The position numbers and the translations under genes were made by a program. The notes beneath the pieces were generated by a model that saw only the letters and a list, made by a program, of their open reading frames with translations, had not been told where the DNA came from and made no database searches. Shown here in pieces: positions 54,985 through 64,000 of a stretch of DNA of 64,000 nt; within the stretch, counting starts at the first letter, position 1; the number at the start of each line of letters is the position of its first letter. Origin of the DNA: Conus ventricosus (taxonomy: Eukaryota > Mollusca > Gastropoda > Neogastropoda > Conidae); assembly GCA_018398815.1 (NCBI GenBank), contig JAFLJL010014736.1, positions 70,636 through 134,635 on the forward strand, in the 5' to 3' direction.

Positions 54985-55215
54985 GTTTATGTCCCTTTAG
55001 GTCCCTATTCTTAATGTTAGCGTCCCTTTTGTTAATGTGCGTCCTATAATTTAATTGTGCGTCCCTTTGGTCTTAATGTTCGTGGAACAGTCTTAGTCTT
55101 AACGTGCGTCCTAGTCTTATGTGTGCCTAGTGTCTTTAATGTTGCGTGCCTAGTAATTAATGTTTGCTATAGTCTTTATGTATGTTCCTGGTCTTAATGT
55201 GCGTTCCCTGTGTGT
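54985..55215. repeat. degenerate 20-30 bp minisatellite (right arm only)
   Basis: About ten irregular units around GTCTTAATGTGCGTCC with variable spacing. Absent from the left arm. Confidence 0.7.
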
Positions 55216-55754
55216 GTCTTCACCTATGTGTGTGAAACACAGCACAGACTGCCAAAGATTGGGCGCAGGATTTGTCTCCGGCTGGTTGGTTCGGCAAGTC
55301 GAGGATAGTCGTTTCTCTGGGTCCTACCCGCACCTTCGGGTTGTTGTCTTTCTCTTCAGCTGTTGTGATGAAAAAATCATCAAGATCCAATGATTGGGCA
55401 GTCAATGACCAACTGCAGGTGACCATTCTGAATGACTTAAACTATTTTAGGTAAGGAGGAAAGACCACCGTACGTTGGGGTACTCAGTGACATCAGCAAT
55501 CATTGGCAATCGAGACAAAAACTGTTGGTGACGATTCTGAAGGTTGGATTTGTATTTTAGTCTGTAGGAAGTAAATACACCTGATGTAACTCAGTGGACC
55601 ATGGTCCACAACGGGGAAAAACAGAAGCTTGTGTATGCTTTACTTGGCTGACCCACACTGTTTCTTTTGGGTGTCTACGGACAATGATGTATCTGGATTT
55701 ATTTTTTTTTGTAGACCGTACAATATACGGACATTATAAGCACAACGCATTATT

Positions 55755-55835
55755 TTCTTACGTGGAGCATCATTTATAAAAGCTACGGGGAGCATCATTT
55801 TAAAAGCTAAGTGTAAATATCATTTATATAAATTT
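55755..55835. repeat. short tandem repeat matching 39425-39545
   Basis: Three units of ACGTGGAGCATCATTTATAA type, the reverse complement of the left-arm units. Confidence 0.75.
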
Positions 55836-56109
55836 GGTGTGTGTCATGTATCAACCTTTCTGGATTTTCATTTACTTAAGGGGTTTTTTCCAAACCTATG
55901 TGAATTTGAAAATCGACCACGGACAAAAAATAATGGATTATGTTTAGAATCTGACTGTTTTCAAAATGACCAATTGTGGGCTTTTAGAGTAATCAATGAT
56001 GGAAACAGCTTTTTTCCATGAAAAGCTAATTATTTAAATGTAATGTAAAATTACAGATTCGTAAGATTGCTTTCGTTGGGAATGCTGCATGATGGTGCTG
56101 CTTTTCCTG

Positions 56110-56134
56110 CAGGGTCTCTCTATCTCTCTCTCTT

Positions 56135-56167
<33 letters not shown>

Positions 56168-56470
56168 GCTCTCTCTCTCCTCTCTCTCTCTCTCTTCCAT
56201 ATTATATATATATATATATATATACATAATTTATATATAATATATTATATATATATATATATTATATTTATAAACTCTCTCTCTCTCTCTCACTTTCTCA
56301 AAATTCTTATGTGAAGAGTCAGAGTGATTTAAGTTTTTGTTGATCCTAAAACATGTTTGATCAGAAGTTCAAAGATCGCGTTGCTCGAGAACACTAATGA
56401 CTTCTCTCTCTCTTTCCTCTCCTCTCTCTCTTCTATCGCTCTCTTCTATCTCTCTCTCTCTCTCTCGGGG
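56110..56470. repeat. (CT)n and (TA)n microsatellites
   Basis: CT runs at 56110-56195, TA at 56200-56270, CT at 56276-56292 and 56402-56465, with the unique CTCGAGAACACTAATG segment between. Confidence 0.95.
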
Positions 56471-56879
56471 GGGTGAGCTGGTGTTTTGTATGATGAAGTC
56501 GCACACTGCCACTCTCTGTGATTTAACAGCGTATTCTGTGGAACAGAACGACTTAAGTCACCTGATTTGGCAAGTGACATTGCAAAGGACAATGCCTTCG
56601 GGTGCCACCGATTTCAGGCCGACATTGCGGTTGTTTTCTGCCTGTGTTTAGTTCATTTATGGCCCAAAACGACATGGCGGAAACTTGCAATGCGCGTTTC
56701 GCCATGCTTCGATTGAAGTGCGGAGCAGACGGTGCAATGTTTAGGCTTGCTCGGCTCTCCTACTTGTTCTGGGGGTCGAGTTTACGTCTCCAGTGCGGTG
56801 ATGTTTGAGAGAACCCGGACCCATCATCGCAGGCGAGGCAGACCGAATGACCAGCCGACCTAGCATGGAGGGCCTGGTC

Positions 56880-57610
56880 AAATCCACTGATCGGGGCATC
56901 AACCAAAGGTGAGAGACCTTGTGTCGCTTCACGACGTCATGAGCGAGCTGAAAATCCTGGGAGAGAAAATTGACGGAAAGCTTGACGGACGTGAAGAGAC
57001 ATGCACGCCCTACGGGAGGACTATGCTGCCATGCAGGGGGAGCTGCGGGGGGTTTTACGGGATTGAAGTCTGCAATTCTTCGGAAGGATAAGACCGGGAC
57101 CTTCAAGGAAAATGGAAGATCTGAAACGAAGACTGACGACTCGAAGGGTGATCCAAAAGTAACAATCTCATCGTCTATGGATTGCGCGGGCAGGAAAATA
57201 AGACCTCTGCGGACCTGTGAAAATGTGCTTAGGGACTTGATCACAGATAAATTGAATTGTCTGTAAGAGGTTCAGTTGTTTGATAGGGTCCACAGACTGA
57301 GGCAACAGCAGATTCTCCCATGATTGCGCGATGGTATTCTACAAACAAAAAATTTAAACGTTCTTAAATCGAAAACGCAACTGAAAAGGAAAGTAGTGAC
57401 GTTTTCTTTGGCGAGGATTTCTCAACAGAGTGCGTGGACCTTAGGAAGATAGTTGACTCGCACTGAAAAAAGCAAGAAGTGACGGTATACGTGCTAGTTT
57501 TAATTTTTCAATTACTCACTGATCGACGGCAAGCGGTACACGTTGGGCGCGGAAGACAGACTGTGGAATGGAAATAAAGATAGGGACTCTGGCCGGTCCT
57601 CAAATGTGCC
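56880..57610 (+). pseudogene. non-LTR retrotransposon ORF1 (L1-type RNA-binding protein)
   Basis: Pieces in several frames show a coiled-coil-like start (SELKILGEKIDGKLDG, near 56940), an internal VHRLRQQQILP-like segment near 57290, FGEDFSTECVDLRK near 57410 and LIDGKRYTLGAEDRLW near 57520. The order (coiled coil, RRM-like part, then EDFS and DGKRY blocks) is that of L1-type ORF1 proteins, which coat element RNA. Its RT lies downstream on the same strand. Many shifts. Confidence 0.65.
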
Positions 57611-58939
57611 TAGTGATGTTGTCCGTGTTTTGTAAAGGGAACTACCAGCAAGCCAACACGGTTGTCCACCTGTGCTTGGAATCTCAGCACGTGATATTTG
57701 ACCGTCAGATTGATGCGTTGTGAGGAGATACTCAGAATCAGAAATACCACTGCTAGCTGGGTGTGCAAATAAACACAGATGTTGATGTGTTCATCAAAAG
57801 ATGTACAATTTATGACCATATCCATTGAAAATGAAAAATTCGTTATAATTTCTGATGTTTGTAATTAAAGTAAGAATAATTTTCGTTTTCTGCATTGATA
57901 TTAACGATTGCTACCCAAAAATGTGTAAGTACGATTGTATTTCGTAGGTTCTGTTTTGACTTTGTATGTATTGTCGGAATACGGTTTGTTGAAGTTTTTC
58001 AATAGCCTGTGTTCTCTGGCTACACGGTCTTCTGTAAGCCAGCATTAATGTTCACTGCACGTGGCAGGCGTTTTCGGGCGTGGGACTGGTATGCCTCGTG
58101 TGAAAAATGAACTCTGTCCTTTTTTGAAAGTCAGTCGATGTAGTATCGGATTTATTCTTGCTTTTATCATTGATAAGTCCTTGTTCGGCATAATGAACAT
58201 GTCATGTATGTGTGAGCGTATTTCCCCCGGGAAGGCTCGCCGTATTATTCGTTTTTTGACAGGGGGAAAATGGAAAAGTCTCTTTGCTGGAAGGGAATTT
58301 TTGTGTTGATTGATTAACTTTTGTTTAAAAGATGATCGTTTTTTTGTATAGTGGGTGGTGACTTGGAATAGCAGCCGCAGAGTGTCGAATTTTTTCTTGT
58401 GTTTTTGAAGATAATGAGTCTGGAATATGATAACAGTATAAAAGTGGACCACTGCCTGTTCGACGTTCTGTGGTTCTGTTCTTGAATAATTATGGAAAAT
58501 TACTGCTCAATATGATTGTACTGCTTTACACTGTGCATTTCTAAGTGTGAGTGTAAGGGCGATCTTGAAGGTCGCTACCTACACATACATATCTGACAGC
58601 GGTTAGCAGTGTCTAGTGAATGATTATTTTATGAGTCTTTGATTTGTTCTCCTTTATTGTAGGTGTTGCGAGTTGTATGTGGTCTGAGAAAATGGAATCA
58701 GGACCACATGCCTTTAGAATTTAATAATCACTAGCCTGTGTCAGAATTACGACTCTTCTCAAATTAACTACAGGCGCTTTAACAGTTGAAAAAATTTGTA
58801 TGGTATGATGATCATGTTGATTTGTTTTAAAATATTTAATGCTATTCCCACACCCCGCCCTGCAAGTGCGTATTGCAAGTAAGCTGTAAGGTTGGTTTGA
58901 TACTAACATCGAGGAAGACTAAAAGTTTTCAAATTGTTG
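57611..58939. other. degenerate stretch between ORF1 and RT remnants
   Basis: The endonuclease should be here if 56.9-60.4 kb is one element, but I cannot read it. A plus-strand frame at 58061-58309 (82 codons) and a minus frame at 58045-58452 (135 codons) are open without recognisable domains. Confidence 0.4.
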
Positions 58940-60450
58940 TGTGAAGAGGCCGCAGAATGTATGAAGAAAGAGATTAGTGTGGGTAAATATTCAAAAGAAG
59001 ATGGCACTGGTATGTTACGGAATGCCTAGTTAGTAAAAGAAATGCTCGTTAACTTATTAAATAGGATTCGACGTTCTTTTATCCGCCGTCTCGTTGGAGT
59101 CTTACTGCAAAGCAAAGGCGAGAATATAAACATCTGTTAAAGAGAAAGGAAAAAAACAATTAACGATGCTTTGGTGACAGAAACTACTCCAATCTGTAAA
59201 CAGTCAGAAGGGTTTTTGGGATTTGTGTTCACAAAAATTTCAGGAAAATAAGAAGTCAACCCTTAAATGATATAAGTCTTTTGAACATGTTTCTTCATTT
59301 TAGGGATTTGCTCGAAGGAAGCGCAGACTCTAGTGAGGCTTGGTTATGAAATTTACGTAATGACTCTGTATATGGTTGATGACATTAAACGGCTCATTTA
59401 AGAAGCCTTTTTAGTGTTCTCAGAAAGTTAAAACATCAGGAGAAGTGCTGGCCCAGACGAAATTATAGGTTGATATATTAAAAACTGCTTGCGGAATCAA
59501 ACTTATTTCTAGATTTTTTTTGGTTACATTCTTTAATTCCTTGTTCTTGATCATGGGATATATCCTTAGGTCTTGGCAGAATCCCATGTTATTCCATTGT
59601 ATAAAAAAAGGAGATGCAAATGACCCAAATAATATAGAGTTATTCTTTTGTGTTAATGTCTGCAGGAAATTGTCAGTGCTATTATTAACAGGGCGATTAC
59701 AGGAATGGGTAGAAGAGAATATATCCAGGGAGAATTCCAGGCCGGGTTTAAGAAAAACTATCACTTCCTGTTGATCTATATGTGCACATTTGATGGCATT
59801 TATCAAAAACAGTTTTGTTTTAAAGCGTAAATTATATGTTGCTTATGATTTTGAGAGCTTTTGATTAAGTTAACAGGACGTTATTATGGGCCTGTGCTGT
59901 TGAAAAACGGTATTCATGGGAAACTTTATAAATGTGTTTTTAGTATGTTGAATGTGGAAAGCAAGAGTGTGCGATCTGGTGCAGCGTTAACAGACTTACA
60001 TTAAATGTACTTTTGGTTGTGAAACAGGGTGATGTTTGCAGCCCTGTTTTGTTTTTTCTTTATTTATTAATTATCTGACTCAGGAAATCACACAACGTCG
60101 AAGGCACCGGTGCAAATTTTATAAATGACGTTTCTAGAGATTTTCATTCTTCTCTTTGCTGATGACGTGGTTTGTTATCAAGAAACAGTGATTGGGTTAC
60201 AGACTCAGTTAAATATTACAAGGAGTTGCTGCTTCATTACAGTTTTAAAATTCAAAGGGCAAAAAGCAACGTAATTGTATTTAGGAAGGGAGGATATCTT
60301 GCGGCGAGTGAGTAGATGGGACATACAATGGATCTTTGATACTGTTGTTAATGGTATTTAAATTCTTGGGATATACTTCTCACGCGTTTGAGTTTTGCCT
60401 TTGCTTGCAAGGATTTAGCTAGTAGGGCAAAAAGTGCATTATTGTGTTCT
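58940..60450 (+). pseudogene. non-LTR retrotransposon RT remnant (plus)
   Basis: Same family as the left-arm elements: KRREYKHLLKRKEK near 59120, a SAGPDEIIG entry motif near 59450, IPLYKKGDANDPNN near 59600, LLTGRLQEWVEEN near 59690, and the catalytic block FADDVV followed by ETVIGLQTQLN near 60155-60210, then IVFRKGGYLAA. Frames change constantly. It ends in a TA/CT microsatellite at the place where the left arm has two 3' fragments. Confidence 0.8.
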
Positions 60451-60534
60451 ATGAAACAATGTCATTGTAAATAACGATTCCCTTACTTTGTTTTTGAAAA
60501 CTTTTTGATTGCCAAACTTCAACCTGTGATTTCA

Positions 60535-60663
60535 GTTATATTTATATATTTATATATATTTTATTATATATTAATATATATATATATATATAGTTATATA
60601 TATTATATATATAAATATATTTATGCATGCATCAGCTATCTGACGGTTGTCTGTCTGTTATGT

Positions 60664-60697
<34 letters not shown>

Positions 60698-60862
60698 GCA
60701 CTCGCTCTCTCTCTCTCTCTCTCTTTCAATCTATATGTATATTTATATATTGCATATAGATCAGTATATTTTAAAATGCCTTAAACAATTTTTTAAGTGC
60801 TCAACCCTTGGGGAGCAACACTCACACACACACACACACACACACACATAATATTATATATT

Positions 60863-60893
<31 letters not shown>

Positions 60894-60995
60894 ATATATA
60901 TATTTTTATATATTTATATATATATATATACATGAATGTTATATGTGTGTGTGTGTGTGTGTGTTGTGCTGTGTGTGTGTGTGAGTGTGTGTTGT
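60535..60995. repeat. (TA)n, (CT)n, (CA)n and (TG)n microsatellites
   Basis: Counterpart of 34207-34470 with a different block order. Confidence 0.95.
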
Positions 60996-60999
60996 GTGT

Positions 61000-62311
61000 G
61001 TGTGTGTGCCCTGACTTTATAGAGTGGTTTTATTTTAAAATATATCTATATATGGACGTAGTTCTAGACATGATAAACAATTGTGTCATTCTGATTCCTA
61101 ACTGTGGGTTTATATACACAATTGTTGACTTGTCATGAAGCAGCCAAAACAGTACGGTTTGTCTTTCTCAGTTGTGCTGGGCATGGGAAATGTTACATTA
61201 GTTTATGTGCAGTTTAAAATTGAAAGTTAAGATATTGACACATTTTGTAATTCTGTGCATTTCAAATCTGGTAAAAGTGGATGAAAAAGAAATTCTATGC
61301 GATCACTCTGCTTTTGCAGTTTGAGGTGTGCGTCTGTCTGTCGTGTAGGAGTGTCTGTGATGAACATTGATGTAATGTTCTTTGATCAAAAATTGGTACC
61401 AAAACAATTGTAAGATATTAATGATGTTTGCTGCAATTCAAAGTTTAAGGCCAATCTTGGATTTAGGTTGGAAATCTCTGAGAGAAAAAAGAGATAAAAT
61501 CATCTGAGCCTGGCATTTGTTGCTTATTGGTTTTTTTTTTCCATTTCTTTATGTTAGAAGAGGACTGCGACAAACCTGAGAGAAACATGGTCTGTTGGGG
61601 ATTACAACTTCAAAGGTCAAGGTCATAACGTGGTCTAATAATGTAATTGTTGGAAGTGTGACAGTCTTTGGGTCTTTGATGAAGAAACTTTTAATGCTCG
61701 GCGTGTGGTGGTGGTTAAAATGACGAGAACTTTGCAATCATTAACTGTTGGGACCATCTGTTAGTGACACGAGACCGAGAACCAAGTAGAAAAAGAATCG
61801 TTTTAGTTGTGTAATGCTCTATTGTAAGAGGACCATCAACGAAACAGAGTAGGTCGACTGTAGCCGTTTGTTCGGGAGAAGGAAAAATGTTTCTACAAGA
61901 CACGCTCTCGCTTTCCAATTTTTCTGTTGAGACCGGCTGATATTTTTTTTTGCTCGCCAGTGCGATCACTATGTATACAATGCAGGAAGACTCCTTGGCT
62001 GATGCGATATTCCTCTTGCAACTCCAGCCCCGTTACTGTATTTCAACAGATAGCTCTTTACTGTATGGAAGAAGGGAAAGACAGGATACGCTTCTTCTTC
62101 TTCTTCTTCTTCTTCTTCTTCTTCTTCTTCCTTCTGCGGTTGATTGTTTTTGGTGCGTATCATCTTCAATCCTGTCGCCACGATGAATCCACAGTCTTCT
62201 CGAAGCTCATGACGGCTGCAGAAAGCTGCATCTGTTGTTTTGCAACCTCTGGCCAGGGTTTTGATGCCGTAGTAGAACATCATGGGCTGAACAGGTGTTT
62301 GGAGGATGTGT
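61000..62311. other. non-coding segment shared with 33.3-34.2 kb
   Basis: No gene. Contains a CTT repeat (62092-62132). Matches the left arm reversed, for example TTTCTTTTTCATCCACATTTACC-type sequence near 61280. Confidence 0.6.
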
Positions 62312-62545
62312 TCAGGGGTCTGGACCCAGTGCCACTCGGCAATTCGTCTGTGGGAGGCAATCTTTAACTCGGCTGAGGAGGACTCTGCTTGTCGGCAGTG
62401 GGGCCGTTCTCAGTTCTGAAGAGGGTTTGTTTGCTGGTATTCTGGAACTGTGAATTGGATCAGCACCACGGTCTGCACCCGCCTTCTCTTCTGGCTTTGT
62501 TTGTTGGCTTTGTGGATGACAGTTTTTGGCCCTGTGTAGGGTCAC
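62312..62545 (-). pseudogene. C-terminal RT tail fragment (minus), copy of 32.9-33.3 kb
   Basis: The minus frame has HRAKNCHPQSQQTKPEEKAG, DRGADPIH and LSRVKDCLPQTN, and the adjacent frame has a Cys-His knuckle. Reversed counterpart of the plus-strand fragment in the left arm. Confidence 0.65.
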
Positions 62546-63065
62546 CGGGTGGCTGCTGAACTGCTTCTTATGCTGTATGCCTTGGGCACAGAGCGTTACA
62601 GATTCTCATTCAGTGATGCCACAAGTGGGATGGAATCACTGGAGTACAATGTGGCTCGTTTGCAAGATCGTGGGTGGGGGGGAGGGGGGGGGTTGATGTG
62701 TGTTTTTTTCAGGGGCGGTGTTCGTTCTGTTGTGCCTGAAGTCCCTGCAGAGAGATCTGCAGTCGGTGAAGTAAGCAATCCTGGGTGGTGGGTTTGTTTG
62801 ACTTTGGTGACGCTTGTACAGCACGGTATCAAACTCCAGCGATCCTTTGGTTTTGTATCACACCAAAGCGTAGAGCATGGCTATTTCAAAAGGAGGAGGT
62901 ATGAGCATTTAAAGCGTAGGAACTACGAAATCCACTGTAGCTGGAACTGGAATGGTGAAATCCGGTACCAGCCAGAGCTTATTATTTTTTTTTTTTTTCG
63001 ATTCAGTTTCGTCTTTAACTCATTTGTACTGTATAGTTTTCTCCCTTTATTTAATGTGTGGCAGC

Positions 63066-63106
63066 TATACCTCCTCCCCCCTCCCCCTTTTCCCCCCCCC
63101 CCCCCC

Positions 63107-63141
<35 letters not shown>

Positions 63142-63178
63142 ACCCCCCCCCCCCCCCCCCCCCCCCCCCCCACCCCCC
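63066..63178. repeat. poly-C tract
   Basis: About 100 bases almost entirely C with a few A. The 344-codon frame crossing it (62549-63583) is a proline/His-Thr low-complexity artefact. The minus strand would be G-quadruplex prone. Confidence 0.95.
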
Positions 63179-63267
63179 ATCTCTCCCCTCCTCCTCCCAT
63201 TCCGTTGTCTCTCCGGCCCTTCTGAAAAAAGTGAACCTTTGAAACGTTCACAATGTGTTAGGGTGAA

Positions 63268-63503
<236 letters not shown>

Positions 63504-63739
63504 GTGGTAATTTGACTCCTCTGCCTTTTCATTTTAAGAAGAAGGATATCTTTTATATTTTCTACTTTTCGCAGAAAATGTAGCTTGTTTTGCTCTTTCA
63601 TGATTTTCTTTTGCTTTTTAGGTGGCACCTTTGGTTGGTTTTTTTTAAACTCAACAAACATACTACGGTATTGCACACCAGCCTTTTCTAGGATTGCATT
63701 CTTCTTAAAACTGAAAAGGCAGAGGAGTCAAATTACCAC
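63504..63739. mobile_element. 236-bp foldback MITE
   Basis: GTGGTAATTTGACTCCTCTG at 63504 is answered by CAGAGGAGTCAAATTACCAC ending at 63739. Arms continue to about 40 bases (CCTTTTCA.TTTAAGAAG / CTTCTTAAA.TGAAAAGG) with one or two mismatches. The 155-bp interior has no coding potential. This is a typical non-autonomous inverted-repeat element. No clear target duplication is visible (left flank TATAT, right flank TTTCC), so the superfamily is open. Confidence 0.85.
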
Positions 63740-64000
63740 TTTCCGCGGTCACTGAGGAGAAACCACCAAGTTTCGAAATATCGGTATATGACCAGGAGTT
63801 ATATGTTAGTGAGTTTTCCTCCCTATTGGAGGGTGTCTCCCCCTTGGAGACTATAAGCTTGCTGAAGGTTCATTGTGAGAAGCTTTTTTTTTTTTTTTTT
63901 TCCCCTCCCCATTCACCCACTCAAGCACATACTGTTAGTTAGGCAGAATCATCTACCACTGCAGATATGAATGCTTATCCCCCCCCCCCCCCCCCCCCCC
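63740..64000. other. unique tail with T and C runs
   Basis: No gene. A T run (63882-63901) and a terminal C run (63979-64000) that continues off the window edge. Confidence 0.7.

Larger units (their letters stand above)
51501..62860. repeat. right arm of the inverted duplication
   Basis: Reverse-complement counterpart of 32650-44692. It lacks the 143-bp satellite and has different retrotransposon content (an ORF1-bearing copy at 56.9-60.4 kb in place of two 3' fragments). It carries its own minisatellite at 54.99-55.2 kb. The receptor exon is broken at many places, more than in the left arm. Confidence 0.88.

Overview
The window reads as animal nuclear DNA, most likely from a mollusc and probably a gastropod. 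It has no operons or bacterial gene density. It is packed with microsatellites, satellite arrays, non-LTR retrotransposons, two Tc1/mariner copies, a Penelope-like fragment and two copies of a Polinton/Maverick (adintovirus-like) element. The one host gene I can support is a G-protein-coupled receptor with C-type-lectin-like, LDLa and leucine-rich-repeat parts, an architecture known from the snail receptor GRL101. The sequence is three contigs joined by N runs (16731-17730 and 51401-51500), and the consensus is indel-rich, so nearly every coding region is frameshifted.

Contig 1 (1-16730) starts in the 3' end of a Penelope-like element carrying a GIY-YIG endonuclease. About 100 bases further on is a hammerhead-ribozyme-like motif. 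A stretch with no gene (about 1.5-3.26 kb) leads to an 87-bp near-perfect palindrome. A compact Polinton-like element begins beside it: packaging ATPase, two capsid-type candidates, a divergent 400-residue membrane-anchored protein, a badly corrupted middle (7.2-10.1 kb), protein-primed-type DNA polymerase B, integrase, two small membrane proteins and a divergently transcribed conserved protein of unknown function.

Contig 2 (17731-51400) begins with a long-period composite repeat containing 68-bp and 78-bp tandem arrays. A poly-A-tailed retrotransposon has split it at 20451-23633. Minisatellites (55, 54 and 35 bp), microsatellites and two Tc1/mariner pseudogenes in opposite orientation follow. 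Then come remains of several non-LTR retrotransposons, the receptor gene on the minus strand (39.7-45.7 kb), a 143-bp satellite inside one of its introns, and a second, inverted copy of the Polinton integrase/membrane-protein module (48.96-51.4 kb).

Contig 3 (51501-64000) is, up to about 62.86 kb, a diverged reverse-complement copy of 32.65-44.69 kb, including a broken second copy of the receptor exon. The copy starts exactly at the 100-N gap, so a scaffolded alternative haplotype is as likely as a real inverted duplication. The tail holds poly-C and CA tracts and a 236-bp foldback element.

Most unusual: the Polinton-like element family. Both copies keep a 37-bp divergent promoter of identical length, several genes have no function I can name, and a large palindrome lies at the apparent edge of copy A.
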